Shown here: positions 1 to 9,235 of the stretch, piece after piece
How the letters are laid out: each line of letters starts with the position of its first letter
How positions within the stretch are numbered: the first letter of the stretch is position 1
From: Euglena gracilis
Lineage: Eukaryota; Euglenozoa; Euglenophyceae; Euglenales; Euglenaceae
NCBI GenBank assembly: GCA_900893395.1
Contig: CAAHFI011883110.1
Coordinates: 1-20,701, forward strand
Length of the DNA stretch: 20,701 nt
Direction: 5' to 3'
Notes under the pieces: generated by a model
Seen by the model: only the letters and a program-made list of their open reading frames with translations
The model's database searches: none
What the model was told of the DNA's origin: nothing
Position numbers and translations under genes: made by a program

Positions 1-504
1 AACGGAGGGTATTTCGAATTCGGTCCGCTGAGTCTCCGCTTAAACACTCAGGGTTTTACGGCATTGGTATGTGTCCGTTGGCGTGGACCAGCGACGGCCA
101 ACTGGGCGCGTGTGTTCGATTTCGGCAATGGTGCCAATTCCCAAAACATTCTGTGTGGGCGGATGGGCCAAGCAGCGCAGTGGAATTTTCAACAGCACAA
201 TGCGACTTCACAGGTTTCCATGGGCAATTTCACGGACAACACGTGGCAGGTATTGGCGATGCGACTGGCACCAGCCACCAGGTCGCTGACGTTTATCAGT
301 CCGGCCGGACGAGTCGATCAGGTGTGGACCCCACCATCCACGGATCCGACGACGATGAATAATTGTTGGGTGGGACGCTCGCATTGGTTAGGAGACGCTT
401 TTTCCACGATGGATTTCCGCGAGATACGGATGTACGGAAGCGCGCTCAGTGATGCGGATATGACAACGGTGCAGACCGCCATGATGCGATCGTACGGCGT
501 GTGA
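1..504 (+). CDS. LamG/concanavalin-like lectin-domain protein, copy 1 (5' end outside window)
   Basis: The frame is open from base 1, so the gene begins upstream and only its C-terminal 167 residues are seen. They form one beta-sandwich domain of the LamG/concanavalin A-like type. Marker segments are FEFGPLS, GFTALVCVRW, NWARVFDFGNG, WNFQQHNAT, WVGRSHW and the ending DFREIRMYGSALSD...MMRSYGV. This domain type binds carbohydrate or mediates adhesion, and repeated copies are common in giant viruses. The gene is paralogous to the one at 4488-5404, with about 70% identity by eye over the shared domain and the same C-terminal boundary. It ends in TGA, and I saw no strong hairpin at this stop, unlike several other genes here. 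A surface or secreted sugar-binding role is inferred, and the ligand is unknown. The domain call is fairly sure. Confidence 0.82.
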   Translation, partial: NGGYFEFGPLSLRLNTQGFTALVCVRWRGPATANWARVFDFGNGANSQNILCGRMGQAAQWNFQQHNATSQVSMGNFTDNTWQVLAMRLAPATRSLTFISPAGRVDQVWTPPSTDPTTMNNCWVGRSHWLGDAFSTMDFREIRMYGSALSDADMTTVQTAMMRSYGV

Positions 505-956
505 CTGGTTACGTAATGTTATTTTTGGACCGATTTTTTTTGTGCAATCAAGGCTGAGCCTATCTCACATAAGAGAACTCTACTCCGTTTGTCGTCTACC
601 GCGTTGACATTGCCGAACGTCTCCAGACTTTGTGGACTACTAAAATCCAACCACCACCACCACAAATTGCGAAAGAGGGCAGAAGATTTGAACGGTGTAC
701 CGTGCCTACAATGCACATCGATCGGTGCCATCAATTTAACTTGATGTTTTCCACCATCAGATGCTCACCATTAAAAATCAACCAAAAAGGAAGTACAGGC
801 CGACAGAAAGGATGTATTTATTCAGATCTACGTTTCAGTGCTTTTTTTATATATCTGAACCTCAGGGACTTTCGATTCCGGCTAAGAAGGATGAAATGAA
901 TTTACGAGAAAAAGAGAAGGACGGTAGACAAACCTCACTTGTTCAATCGACGACAA
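505..956. other. AT-rich spacer without a recognisable gene
   Basis: No convincing coding region is seen on either strand. The spacer holds a perfect palindrome TTACGTAA at 511-518, a short CCA-repeat tract near 648-663 and several T or A runs. The short open frames inside have no domain and unlike composition. The promoter of the next gene is presumably in the last 100 bases, but no motif stands out. Confidence 0.5.
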
Positions 957-1638
957 ATGATCCGTGGTGACACCGACGATAAAGCACAATCAGAAGGCGA
1001 TTCCAAGGATTTATATACGCCTCAAGACGCAGAGAAACTCCTCCGATCACCGGGTCGTTTCGGTTGGCGTGGACATTCAACGGATTGGATGAAACGTGCG
1101 GCCACCATTATCTACGGATGTCACAACCCCCGTGTACTGTTAGCGCTGTCTTCGGCGGTAAGTGACCCGCAACTTCTGCGGCCTTCTCTGGCCTGTGCCT
1201 GTCCGCTCCGGACGCGGGACGCACGAACGAACCAGCTGTGGCGGGACGTGCAGCATGCGGTGATGAAATGCGACGGAGGGATCGACGGCGATGCTTTCAT
1301 GTGTGGCGTACTACGTGCGACGGCGTCCAAGATTGGGTCTGTCGGTGGTGGAACAGCTGCGACGTTCCTGTCGGTCGGGTGCCCTGCGTCGCGCCCTCGA
1401 AGATAGTACATGGCAACCGTCGGGCGTCGCCGCTGACCAAGAGCGGACGCGGTCTCGCAGCGTACTTCTGCTCGTCGCCATCGATTCCAGTGCGGACCGG
1501 GACATACTACACCGCGCACATCAATGGCTCGGTGATCGACCCGTGGAGCACGCAACGGAACGATTGGTCGGCTATGCCAAGCAAGTTTTTTGGCAACGAC
1601 GGGGAAAATACTGCCCCGTCCCACCGATGCAACGATGA
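957..1638 (+). CDS. Unknown protein, frame not continuous
   Basis: I do not recognise this product. The first ATG in the frame is at 957. The N-terminal two thirds read as an ordinary soluble globular protein: a charged start, then YTPQDAEKLLRSPG, ATIIYGCHNPRVLLALSS and LWRDVQHAVMKCDGG. A second frame on the same strand, containing SVVEQLRRSC and HRAHQWLGDRPVEHATERL, continues with the same GC-rich composition to the stop at 1638. The gene therefore appears to have about one frame change. No membrane segment or signal peptide is visible. A weak 6-bp inverted repeat (1628-1633 with 1652-1657, one G-U pair) spans the stop. The opposite-strand open frame at 1121-1756 is judged a GC-driven shadow. 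Whether this is a real gene is only moderately sure. Confidence 0.42.
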
Positions 1639-1829
1639 TGGAGCGGTTGGTGTTGTAGATCCGTTTTTTTCGTCCGAATCTCTTCGATTTTTTGATAACT
1701 GACATTCGGGCATGGCCCTCGATGAAACGATCGTTCCCCTTGTTTAGTAGCAGCACGTCGTCATTTGCAGTATCAACAGAAGAAAAAAAAAAAGAGGGGG
1801 TCTAGGTATATGAATTTTACATCCGTTTT

Positions 1830-1851
1830 CTTTTATATTTATTTATAAAAG
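1830..1851 (-). terminator. Inverted repeat on the stop codon of the WSC-like gene
   Basis: The arms CTTTTATA (1830-1837) and TATAAAAG (1844-1851) form a perfect 8-bp stem with a 6-nt loop. The TAA stop of the minus-strand gene (1843-1845) lies at the loop/arm edge. It is probably a transcript 3'-end hairpin, and it sits in a convergent intergenic space. Confidence 0.5.
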
Positions 1852-2310
1852 CTCATACACTGCGTTACTATAGGGCCCACCGAGAATGCGATCCCCCGTC
1901 GCGGAGCAATTTTTAGCCCTGCCCAATCGTTTGATTTGGTTAATATCATTGGATGAAAAGCATTGAATTTGTCCGTCCGCCTGCACAAACTGCAAGCCAT
2001 AATATTTTTTTCCGGCGGCCATGGCTATGGTGCGGCACCCTTCCTTGGTCGTAAACTTTCCGTCGTTCATCCACGTCATCGTACGCACCGGATCGTCGAG
2101 GTAGCAACCCACGTAGGACTCTTTCGTTGGGGTTGCCGGTGGCGGTGGGGTTGCGGATGGAGGAGGGGTTACGGGTGCCTGTGATCGTTATGCGTCATCG
2201 GGGTGCGGTTTTCGACGGAACAAAAGTATCAAAACAATAAAAATGACGACTGTGACAATAACCAAGCTCTTCTTCGCGACAACGGAATGGAGAGCGGTGA
2301 ATAATTTTTT
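1843..2310 (-). CDS. Membrane-anchored protein with a WSC-like cysteine domain
   Basis: Reading on the minus strand, a hydrophobic helix (LVIVTVVIFIVLILL) is followed by basic residues (FRRK), a Pro/Ala/Thr linker (PPPSATPPPPATP) and an 80-residue domain. The domain has YVGCYLDD, MTWMNDGKFTTKEGCRTIA, YYGLQF, an SSNDIN segment, NCSATGD and LGGPYSNAVYEL. The C...C pattern and the GG-x-x-x-N-x-VYEL ending match WSC-like domains, which are carbohydrate-binding modules on surface proteins of fungi, algae and giant viruses. One cysteine of the usual set seems replaced near QCFSSND. The anchor suggests a surface or virion-membrane protein. The frame is interrupted between anchor and linker and no ATG is visible before the anchor, so the 5' end given is approximate. 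An exterior sugar-binding role is inferred. Confidence 0.6.
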
Positions 2311-2558
2311 TTAACTTCCTAATCACACGATTTTTTTATTTAGCTTTCCAAATATCCCAAGACAGGAATCCTTTGGCGATGAAAGACGTCCACGATACGA
2401 AATGATGTTGCAGAGAACTCTCACCACCGGACGAATGCATCTGGACCACCGGAGGGATGCTTTTTTTTTGACCGATATTACGGTATTCTTCTCATTCGTT
2501 TTATTTTTAATTCTTTTGTCGATCGTTTAAACAAAACAAACCGTTGCGTTTAACACGG
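2311..2558. other. Divergent AT-rich spacer
   Basis: This spacer lies between the minus-strand WSC-like gene and plus-strand EEP gene 1, so it should hold both promoters. It contains long T runs (for example near 2460), a repeated CCACCGGA about 25 bases apart near 2430-2455, and the palindrome GTTTAAAC at 2526-2533 shortly before the EEP start. No gene is supported. Confidence 0.4.
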
Positions 2559-3420
2559 ATGCATATCGGAATCATCTCGTGGAATCTGTGCTGGGAATTT
2601 CAGGCGGGAATTCCGGGTAACAATCCGAGCCTACAACATTTGCCGCGCAGTTGCGGAACGGCAGGACCGAACGAACTCAATACCTGCGCTACGAATTCCG
2701 CCCGTATCATTCGTCACCTGTTGCACGGCCCCCGCGTTCCCGATTTTGTATGTTTTCAGGAAGTGGAACGTACGGTGTGGGCGGCCTGGAGTCGCGCGGC
2801 CCTCCCTTCGACGCACGACAGCGTCGTGTTCCGTCAATGCACGGCCGGTGGGCGAACGGTGTTGATGTCGGCCGTAGTGTACCGCAAAGCGCTTTGGGAG
2901 CCGGTCAGCGAACTGGGCGACGCGCCACGGCGCGGTCCGAGCGGCAAGGGCGGACGTTTTTGAGTGCGTCCGTTTCCGAAACGTTGCGGTGCGGACACTC
3001 GTCGTCGAGGTATGGAACGTTCAGGGTTGGCACGGTGGCTCGTTCCGACGGATCGTGGAAACGTGCGAAGAGATTCAAAGGAAAGCACCAAAACATCCCG
3101 AACGCCGCCGACCGGCGGACGTCGTCCTCATCGCCGGGGACATGAACGTCGATCCAGCCGGAGCACCGGGGGAGGCGCGGTTGTTCGGCAGAGTGCGCAT
3201 CAAGTGCGCCAAGATCGGAAACACGTGCTGTTTGACCGACACATCCGACCGATTGACGCAACCATTCGATCAGATTTGGTACGGTGCCGGATCGTCGTTG
3301 GCATCGGTGCATTTGGTTGACAGTGGGGCACTGCGACACCGTACCCGCGGCTACGTGGCTTCCGATCATCTACCGGTTGCGGCCTTGATCAGCGTACGTT
3401 TGCGACGCGGAAAAATATGA
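2559..3420 (+). CDS. Endonuclease/exonuclease/phosphatase (EEP) family protein, gene 1
   Basis: The ATG at 2559 gives MHIGIISWNLCWE, the usual beta-strand start of an EEP (DNase I-like) fold with its metal-site asparagine. Later motifs in order are FVCFQEVE (catalytic Glu), VWNVQGWHGG at the position of the family's NTHL strand, IAGDMNVDP (Asp-x-Asn), DQIWYG and the terminal SDHLPVAALI (Asp-His pair). The set covers the whole domain in about 287 residues, close to family length. These Mg-dependent enzymes cut phosphodiester or phosphate-ester bonds in nucleic acids, phosphoinositides or nucleotides, and the substrate cannot be read here. The motifs fall in two frames, so there is about one frame change. 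A 7-bp inverted repeat spans the stop, and an AATAAA-type signal follows near 3441. EEP gene 2 at 14416-15645 is a distant relative. The family call is firm. Confidence 0.83.
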
Positions 3421-3440
3421 TGAAAACTGTGACTTTTTCC
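3409..3440 (+). terminator. Inverted repeat spanning the EEP gene 1 stop codon
   Basis: GGAAAAA (3409-3415) and TTTTTCC (3434-3440) form a perfect 7-bp stem with an 18-nt loop that includes the TGA stop. An AATAAA lies just downstream. It is a candidate mRNA 3'-end hairpin. Confidence 0.45.
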
Positions 3441-3617
3441 AAATAAAAATATTGGTTGAGAATACACACAGACATAGAATATAAACCGGGGAAATAACAA
3501 ATACATATAATACAACAAATGTTACAACATCATAGGAACGAGTTAAAAAAAAAACGAAACAAAAAATCTCATTTTTTTATGCGTTCATTCTTGACAGAAA
3601 ATACTGTACGTTGTCGA

Positions 3618-3659
3618 TAGCAAAATGGTCTCTAAAACAATCAGTTTTTGTTTTTGCTA
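3618..3659 (-). terminator. Inverted repeat spanning the stop of the 3641-4220 gene
   Basis: TAGCAAAA (3618-3625) and TTTTGCTA (3652-3659) form a perfect 8-bp stem with a 26-nt loop. The stop of the minus-strand frame (3641-3643) is in the loop. This placement supports the frame as a genuine gene end. Confidence 0.4.
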
Positions 3660-4220
3660 CTACTCCCTTCCACGAGATAAGTAAGTAAGACGCGCCACTT
3701 ATTTATTTTTTGGTCCTCATTTTCAGCAGTTGAGACTTTCCGAAGATCGTCTGAATGGATAACATTTTTAAACCACTCAACGCGTTTATCATTGGGAGAA
3801 ACAACCATGCTGGAATCCAATTTCTTTAAATCCCTTCCGTTGTACACAACGAACAAACGCGCGTCTACTTAATCGGTATTATCTTTCACCCAAAGAAACG
3901 CGTACGCAACAGAGGATGTAAATTCTTTGACTTCTCAAAGAACGGGCACGTTTACGAGCGCTGCCCTCGCAGATGGATTTTCTCGTATTGTGACTGCCCA
4001 ATTTTTTCTTGACGTCGATACTTTTCCGGTTGCCATATACACGTGCATCGCCTTCCTTATGCCTCTGAGTATTGATTCTGAAAATTGAAGGGCCTCCGCG
4101 GTTTGGTGAAACTGTTTCATGTTCGTTGACGTATTTACGATTTAAACCGAGAGCGGTAAATGTTATGAAGTACACGACGCATTGAACACTCTGATCTGAA
4201 AATATACGCCCAAAAATCAT
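3641..4220 (-). pseudogene. Unknown small gene, apparently decayed
   Basis: I do not recognise this product. The last part, with VYNGRDLKKLDSSMVVSPND, EWFKNVIHSDDLRKV and WRVLLTYLVEG, is open for 71 codons and looks like a soluble alpha/beta protein. Upstream in the same register lie further protein-like stretches (ALQFSESILRGIRKAMHVY, WAVTIRENPSARAALVNVPVL), separated by a small number of interruptions. A separate frame gives the likely N-terminus near an ATG at 4220. Composition is AT-rich compared with the EEP and FAD oxidase genes. The hairpin at 3618-3659 on its stop argues that this was a real transcription unit. It may be a decayed accessory gene or one hit by assembly errors, and no function is proposed. 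Confidence 0.35.
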
Positions 4221-4234
4221 GATCAAAGATCATG
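4218..4234. repeat. Perfect 7-bp hairpin in a divergent spacer
   Basis: CATGATC (4218-4224), loop AAA, GATCATG (4228-4234). It overlies the candidate start of the minus-strand gene and lies about 250 bases upstream of the LamG-like gene. It could be an operator-like site or chance. Confidence 0.3.
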
Positions 4235-4487
4235 CGTTTGGTTGCGTAGATGTCCCAATGTCAACACGTATTGGTCCATTTTCACATCGTCAAAGCTTTG
4301 TGTTACGCGACGACGCATGTTTTGTTTGTTTTTACTGCTTTACCTTTCGTTCGTATATTAGATGCTACGATGTGCTCCTGTTCTCAACTGTTCTCGGTTG
4401 TCGGGTCTCCCAAACCTGTTTTTTTTTTTTTTGATTCCGAAGATTCTGATATCTGATATAGGTTAAAATAAAACGCAATAAAAACCA

Positions 4488-5404
4488 TGGCGTCAGCCAC
4501 CACCACGAAAGTGGACGACCTGTTGCTCCGAATCAAAAAAATCCAGACTGAAAAAGCGGCCTGCGGTATTTGACATTCCGCCTTCGCAGAGTCGGAGCGG
4601 CAACTCCGGGATGCACGAGAGGAGATTAAGAACCTGCGTTCCCAGTTGACGCCGCTGCCACCGACGACATCGGCCACCGCCGCTGAAATTCTTTTGTGGG
4701 TGCGGGCCGCCGATCTGACGGGCAGCGTCCCCCACAACGGAGCGGTTACGAGCTGGGTGTAGGCGGATCGGTCGAAACCGCCGGGGATTGGATCGGCGGT
4801 CGGTTCCGGCGGTGCGCCACCGGTGTTCTACGCGCAGAGCGAGGCCCACCCGTTCGTCCGGTTGGCGGCCAGCACCGGCGTCGATCCGGCGTTCAACGGT
4901 GGCTTTTTCGAATTCGGTCCCCTGAGCGTCCGCCTGGCCACCCAGGGTTTCACGGCGTTCGTGTGCGTCCGCTGGCGCGGTCCGGCGGCGGCCAACTGGG
5001 CGCGCGTGTTCGACTTCGGGAACGGAGCGGGCACGGGCAACCTCCTGTTGGCCCGGATGCAAAACACGTCGTGGTGGAATTTTCAACAGCACAATGCGAC
5101 GCCACAGGTGCCCATGGGTAATTTTACGGACGATACGTGGCAGGCACTGGCGATGCGACTGGCCCCGGCCAGCCGGTCACTGACATTCGTCGGGCCCCGT
5201 GGCCGGTTCGATCAGGCGTGGAACCCGCCGGCGAACGAACCGACGGTGTTTAAGAACGGCTGGGTCGGGCGGTCGCAGTGGAACGGGGACACCCTGGCCA
5301 CGATGGACATCCGCGAGATTCAGATGTTCGGGAAGGCGCTCGATGAAACGGAATTCACGGCCATTCGCGCCGAAATGATGCGGTCCTACGGCATTGCATC
5401 GTAA
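4488..5404 (+). CDS. Coiled-coil plus LamG/concanavalin-like lectin-domain protein, copy 2
   Basis: The ATG at 4488 has a good A-rich context and follows an AT-rich leader. The N-terminus (VDDLLLRIKKIQTEKAA, then ERQLRDAREEIKNLRSQL) is a short heptad coiled coil. A Pro/Thr linker and LLWVRAADLTGSV lead into the LamG-like domain: FEFGPLSVRL, GFTAFVCVRWRG, WARVFDFGNG, WNFQQHNAT, WVGRSQWNGD and MDIREIQMFGKALDE...MMRSYGI. A coiled coil followed by this lectin-like sandwich is a layout seen in multi-copy giant-virus proteins, and oligomeric sugar binding is inferred. The C-terminal domain is continuous, whereas the N-terminal third changes frame about twice. Copy 1 at the window start shares the domain with about 70% identity, so this is a local gene family. 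A 9-bp hairpin follows the stop by 5 bases. Confidence 0.8.
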
Positions 5405-5409
5405 AAAAA

Positions 5410-5452
5410 AAAAGTTACTGGAATGGAAAAATAAGATTGTACTGTAACTTTT
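5410..5452 (+). terminator. Inverted repeat just after the LamG copy 2 stop
   Basis: AAAAGTTAC (5410-5418) and GTAACTTTT (5444-5452) form a perfect 9-bp stem with a 25-nt loop, beginning 5 bases after the TAA. It is a candidate mRNA 3'-end hairpin. Confidence 0.5.
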
Positions 5453-5498
5453 CTATTTACTAGAATTTATATAAATGCGAAATGTGATATTTCCCAGG

Positions 5499-5761
5499 GA
5501 ATTCTTCCGTTTTTCATATTATCTCGACAACCGTGTTCTCCATAATTAGAAAAGTCATAGTATATAAATTCGGGGAATGTGGGACCGTCCTTCCTTATCT
5601 AATCTCTGGTCGGAAAATAAACGCATGTTTTTTTTTATTTGGTCCTATTTTGGAGGCTCGGGAGAACGCCTTAAACATCCGACAGCTATGGGTACAATAC
5701 TGGGACTTTTCTAATTATCGAGAACACGGTTGTCGAGATATTACGAAAAACGAAAGAATTC
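5499..5761. mobile_element. MITE-like element with 65-bp terminal inverted repeats
   Basis: The arms 5499-5563 and 5697-5761 are reverse complements at 59 of 65 positions (about 91%), including uninterrupted matches of 21 and 15 bases. Each arm starts with GAATTC at the outer end. The 133-base centre is AT-rich, has no coding capacity and contains a long T run. Total length of 263 bp, long inverted ends and lack of genes fit a miniature inverted-repeat transposable element. MITEs are known in several giant viruses. No target-site duplication is obvious in the flanks (CCCAGG on the left, ACCGAA on the right), so the exact ends and transposase family are unknown. A non-mobile long hairpin, for example a regulatory or replication structure, is the alternative. 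Confidence 0.6.
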
Positions 5762-5897
5762 ACCGAAAAAACTGTCCTTTGCGTAGTGTAAATCATATTC
5801 TGTTATAAAATTTAGGTTACAAATATTGGGATGTCAACGGATGAGATGATGTCTAAACCTTTTCAATCCTCACCGGTAAAAATATTATCACGCGTCA

Positions 5898-7844
5898 ATG
5901 TCAGCGAAACGGTTTTCGGTCGACGTACTCTTAGAGATTGCCTTCCACTTGCATTCTACAGAATTTTTGTCTGAGGTTTGTCGTCGGTTCTGGGCAGCAC
6001 TCCGGAACCACCATGCCGTTGTGACGACCGTTACACACGGCCGCGTACTCGGACACCAATTGGTCTGGCCGAGGGATGAAATTAAGCGGTCGGCGCGAGG
6101 GATTGAGCGTCTCACGCTCCGGTATGGTGTTCATTCTGCCGTCGACCACAGTGAAGCCTTGATAGACGCTTTGACCGGCAAAAATCAAATACGAGCGCTG
6201 ACCCTTTTTTTTTTTGATAGTTCATCACTTCGAATTCCAAATGTAACACATATTCTGGAGACTGGACTCCCCGTCCTCGAGGAACTCTTTTTAAACTTCT
6301 ACCTTCCAAACCGCCTCGACGTACGTTTCTGGGCTTCTCTCACCCGACTCCGGCGTTTGCGGATTTGGAGGCATCGAACGTTGGTCCGTGGAGTTGTCGC
6401 TCCCAGCCTCTTCCGTGTCAGAACGGGGGGTGTGTGCATTGGTTGCCGCGTTGCGCCGTTGTCCGTGTCTTACGCATATCCCATCAGTCGGGTGATGCCT
6501 GAACCCTGCCCTGACCCCCACCTCACCCGTCTGCCGGCATCTGAATTTAATCTACGTCGTCGGGGCCCACCAACCAGACCGCATTCTTTTCCAAATCAAC
6601 CGACTTGTGGTCGAAAGCTCGGCCACGGTGCGATGTGTCAAAATTGTCGCGGATACATACCCCGGTGGTTCCAACGTCGCCCCCGTCACCGTCCTTCGAG
6701 ACTATCAATTGGGTGTGGCCCTCCGTCGTTTGTATCTCTCATTCCGCGACCACCCCTTTTTGGAATTGTTAGGATTGGACTTCAACGGCACCGATAACCG
6801 GCTTGAGGTTCAGAAACTGGACGGCATTAACCCGCGCCCTTGGTTCTCTCCGTGGAACGCTCAACGAATTGCAACTCTCTCTCGGTAACTGTGGCCTGAG
6901 CGACGCTATGGGTTATGGGTGTGTTGATGAGCGATGGCATCGGACTGCTCCGTGTGCTCCGCCGCCTGAGCCTCGACATTTCCAACAGTGAAAAAGTTTC
7001 TCAACCGGTTAATTTTGGACCGTTCCTTCCGGAGGGATTGGAAGAGCTTGAGCTCGCCGTGTCGAATATCAACGGTGTTCGATCTATCTCCCTCGGTCAT
7101 CTCACTCGGTGTCGAAAGCTCTCAATCGAATCGAGGTGTAACGATCTTTTGTCCGTTGAGCTGCCCTCGACGTTGGATGCATTGACACTTGACTTTCAAA
7201 ACACACGTTTGGAGAGGTGTTTACTCATCCCCGTTTCTATTGCTCATCTTGAACTCGACCTCGACGCCACTGTCATGCACAACCGACCCCACTGCGACAT
7301 CTGTGAGACGCAGCACGCCACGCACGATTGTTTTCATTTGCGTGTCACGTCAACGGGCGCCGCTGTGTCCACACATCGACGGATATCCACGATCGTGGGC
7401 CGTATGCGGTCAATCGGGGAGCTATTTTGGGCTTCACAGGATAGAAGGGCGCATTGTCTCGATACCGTCCTCGACCACCTGCCACCACCGGTGGATATGA
7501 TGCATCTCGAACTCTCGCTTTGCGCCTTTAACGATGCCTCCCTGATTATTTCGCTCCGCCGCTGCCTCGACCGGTGTGTCTTAAATGCGTTCGAGTTGAT
7601 CAGTTGGAACGGTGTGTTATCGACGGATACAACAGACTGTGAAAGTGCGTGTCAAACGGACTCCGTCTGCAACGTGATCGATGACTTTCGGTTCTCGACA
7701 CCAAGTCTATACATCGAGATTCGTTACACACCACCAACATCTTTACTTTCGGCGATGTGCTCGGTCGCATTGTATCGATTTGTCACAACTCTACTTTTCA
7801 ACCGAAATGTCATTCATTTCCCTGGACATGAATCAAGCCGATGA
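5898..7844 (+). CDS. F-box-like plus leucine-rich-repeat protein, frame not continuous
   Basis: The ATG at 5898 starts FSVDVLLEIAFHLHSTEFLSEVCRRFWAAL, a degenerate F-box (DVLLEI...CRRFW pattern). Behind it are irregular leucine-rich strands such as IERLTLRYG, IRALTLFFFD, PVLEELFLNFYLP, LRRLRIW, then LRRLYLSF, LRRLSLDIS, LEELELAVSNI, LTRCRKLSIES and MMHLELSLC. F-box proteins recruit targets to SCF ubiquitin ligases through Skp1, with the LRR arc binding the target, and many giant viruses carry families of them. The LRR units are spread over about three to four frame segments, so the gene is broken or mis-assembled in its middle. A CDICETQHATHDC cluster sits in the late part. An 8-bp inverted repeat straddles the TGA at 7842-7844, marking this as the true gene end. 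F-box identity is moderately sure and LRR identity surer. Confidence 0.62.
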
Positions 7845-7863
7845 CATCACAAAATATCGGCTT
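7835..7863 (+). terminator. Inverted repeat straddling the F-box/LRR stop codon
   Basis: AAGCCGAT (7835-7842) and ATCGGCTT (7856-7863) form a perfect 8-bp stem with a 13-nt loop. The TGA overlaps the end of the left arm. This mixed-composition stem is hard to explain by AT bias. Confidence 0.55.
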
Positions 7864-8092
7864 CTCCGTATGTCATACACACCTCGTATATTTTTGTATT
7901 TTGTGACATTCACAGATTCTAACCCTAACTCTCAAAATCTCGAACAATTTTTCGCCTTCAAAGAAATGGTCACCACGTGGTATCACGGGGAGTCGATGGG
8001 AAAGTGAGGCCCGAGTGTGAAAAAAAAAGCAGTTGTTCATCGGTCACACTGGGGTTCGAGAACGGATGGTCGAAACAGTAAAGGAAGAGGTC

Positions 8093-8115
8093 TTTGTTTC
8101 AAGCAATGAAACAAA
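8093..8115. terminator. Hairpin between convergent genes
   Basis: TTTGTTTCA (8093-8101), loop AGCAA, TGAAACAAA (8107-8115) form a perfect 9-bp stem. It lies between the plus-strand F-box/LRR gene and the minus-strand zinc-binding gene and could end transcripts from both sides. Confidence 0.45.
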
Positions 8116-8243
8116 AAGAGGTGGTACAGGAGCTCCTCCGGGAGTTGTGGGCTTATCCTGCAAGCATGAGATATCAAATTATGCCTTTTATACTCGCGTT
8201 TTCTAGTTCCACGGGGAAGGGGGAGAAATTTAGCTATTTTTTT

Positions 8244-8998
8244 CTAGAAGAATGAACAACTGGGTAGTACGTCACACCGCATCACACTGAGGGCCCACAG
8301 ACACAGCGCCCGTCGCCGCGGGGTGGACACCATCTGGCTCTGTACCCCGTGGATGAGGAAGCACACGTTGTAGGCGGCCCGGAGCTGCCCGTCCCGGGAT
8401 CGGCCGTGGGTCCAACGACACATCCAGACTTCGAGGAAATGCAGCTGTGCGCGCCCCTGTTGTCCGGGATCGGAGGCCCTGTTCTCTGAATATTGGAATC
8501 CTTTTTCTCCTCTCGTTTCCTTACATGTGTTCTCCTCAGACCGCGGAATTGGCCACCGATTGATGTTCCACAGGGATGGATGGATGACGCGTAACTCAGG
8601 GAACAAAGAGAACAGAAACGTATCCCGGTTAAGGGACCTCAGGAACACGTTGAGAAACTCCCATCCCCGGGTCTCGCGTTGGTGCTCCGTGTCCTTTCGA
8701 CTGGAATCAGTTCCTCGGATGGTAAAACAAAAAAACTCCCTGTCAGATCACAACCGAGGAAGCCTGCGCAATCACAATGCCGTTGTTTACCACAGTACCG
8801 ACACAGTTTGGTGGTGCAGGTAACACAGAACTGCTGTTTTTGTCTCAGCGTCTGCTGATCGTCGAAGCAGACGCCACAGAGCCGGGGAACCCACAGGGCC
8901 CTTGACATGTGTTGGATCTGCAACGAAGAACATTTTTGATCCGAAAAAACACAGTAACAATGAATGCAACGAGGAAGCGGATGGGTTTCAAAACACAA
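8244..8998 (-). CDS. Cysteine-rich zinc-binding protein (RING/MYND-like spacing)
   Basis: The N-terminal 80 residues carry six Cys pairs or Cys/His clusters: CIHC, a C in KCSS, CGVC, CVTC, CRYC and HCDC. Alternating CxxC pairs of this kind bind zinc in a cross-brace, as in RING, FYVE, MYND and related fingers, but the spacing does not let me name one family. The second half (EFLNVFLRSLNRDTFLF, LHFLEVWMCRW, LRAAYNVCFLIHG) is helical and has no recognised domain. A role as ubiquitin ligase or protein-interaction adaptor is possible but is inference. The two halves lie in different frames, so there is about one frame change. No ATG is seen ahead of the zinc-binding part: the upstream limit is a TTG, and the true start may be further upstream or spliced. 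The gene is convergent with the F-box/LRR gene. Confidence 0.55.
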
Positions 8999-9235
8999 GC
9001 TTGATATTTTTTTTTGGTTTCGATTCTTGGAGAATTTTAATCAAATTTCACAGAAACTCCTGAAAACTGCTGACCGGTACAACCTGTTAATGATTATATG
9101 GGACTTCTCCAACGTTTGCCTTCGATTACAAGAAGCAACAACATCCGAACGATGAAACAACCACCGAAAAACAAAGCAATGGAAAAAAAACAGGGGAAAA
9201 TGGACAACAATGGGAATGCGAACCGGTAGAGAAGC
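8999..9235. other. AT-rich spacer, no gene supported
   Basis: This is the spacer between two minus-strand genes. It probably holds the promoter and missing 5' part of the zinc-binding gene. Open frames here are short, hydrophobic and AT-driven, and none is convincing. Confidence 0.35.

Noticed and set aside
1121-1756. Minus-strand open frame of 211 codons
   Set aside because: It lies antisense to the 957-1638 gene, starts at a non-ATG codon, is arginine-rich in the way of GC-driven shadow frames and has no domain.
4493-5092. Minus-strand open frame of 199 codons over LamG copy 2
   Set aside because: It is antisense to a recognisable domain, is Arg/Gly/Ala-rich and has no features of its own.
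7681-8007. Extension of the F-box/LRR gene to 8007 in another frame
   Set aside because: The stop at 7844 carries a perfect 8-bp inverted repeat like other genes here, and the extra frame has no leucine-rich pattern.
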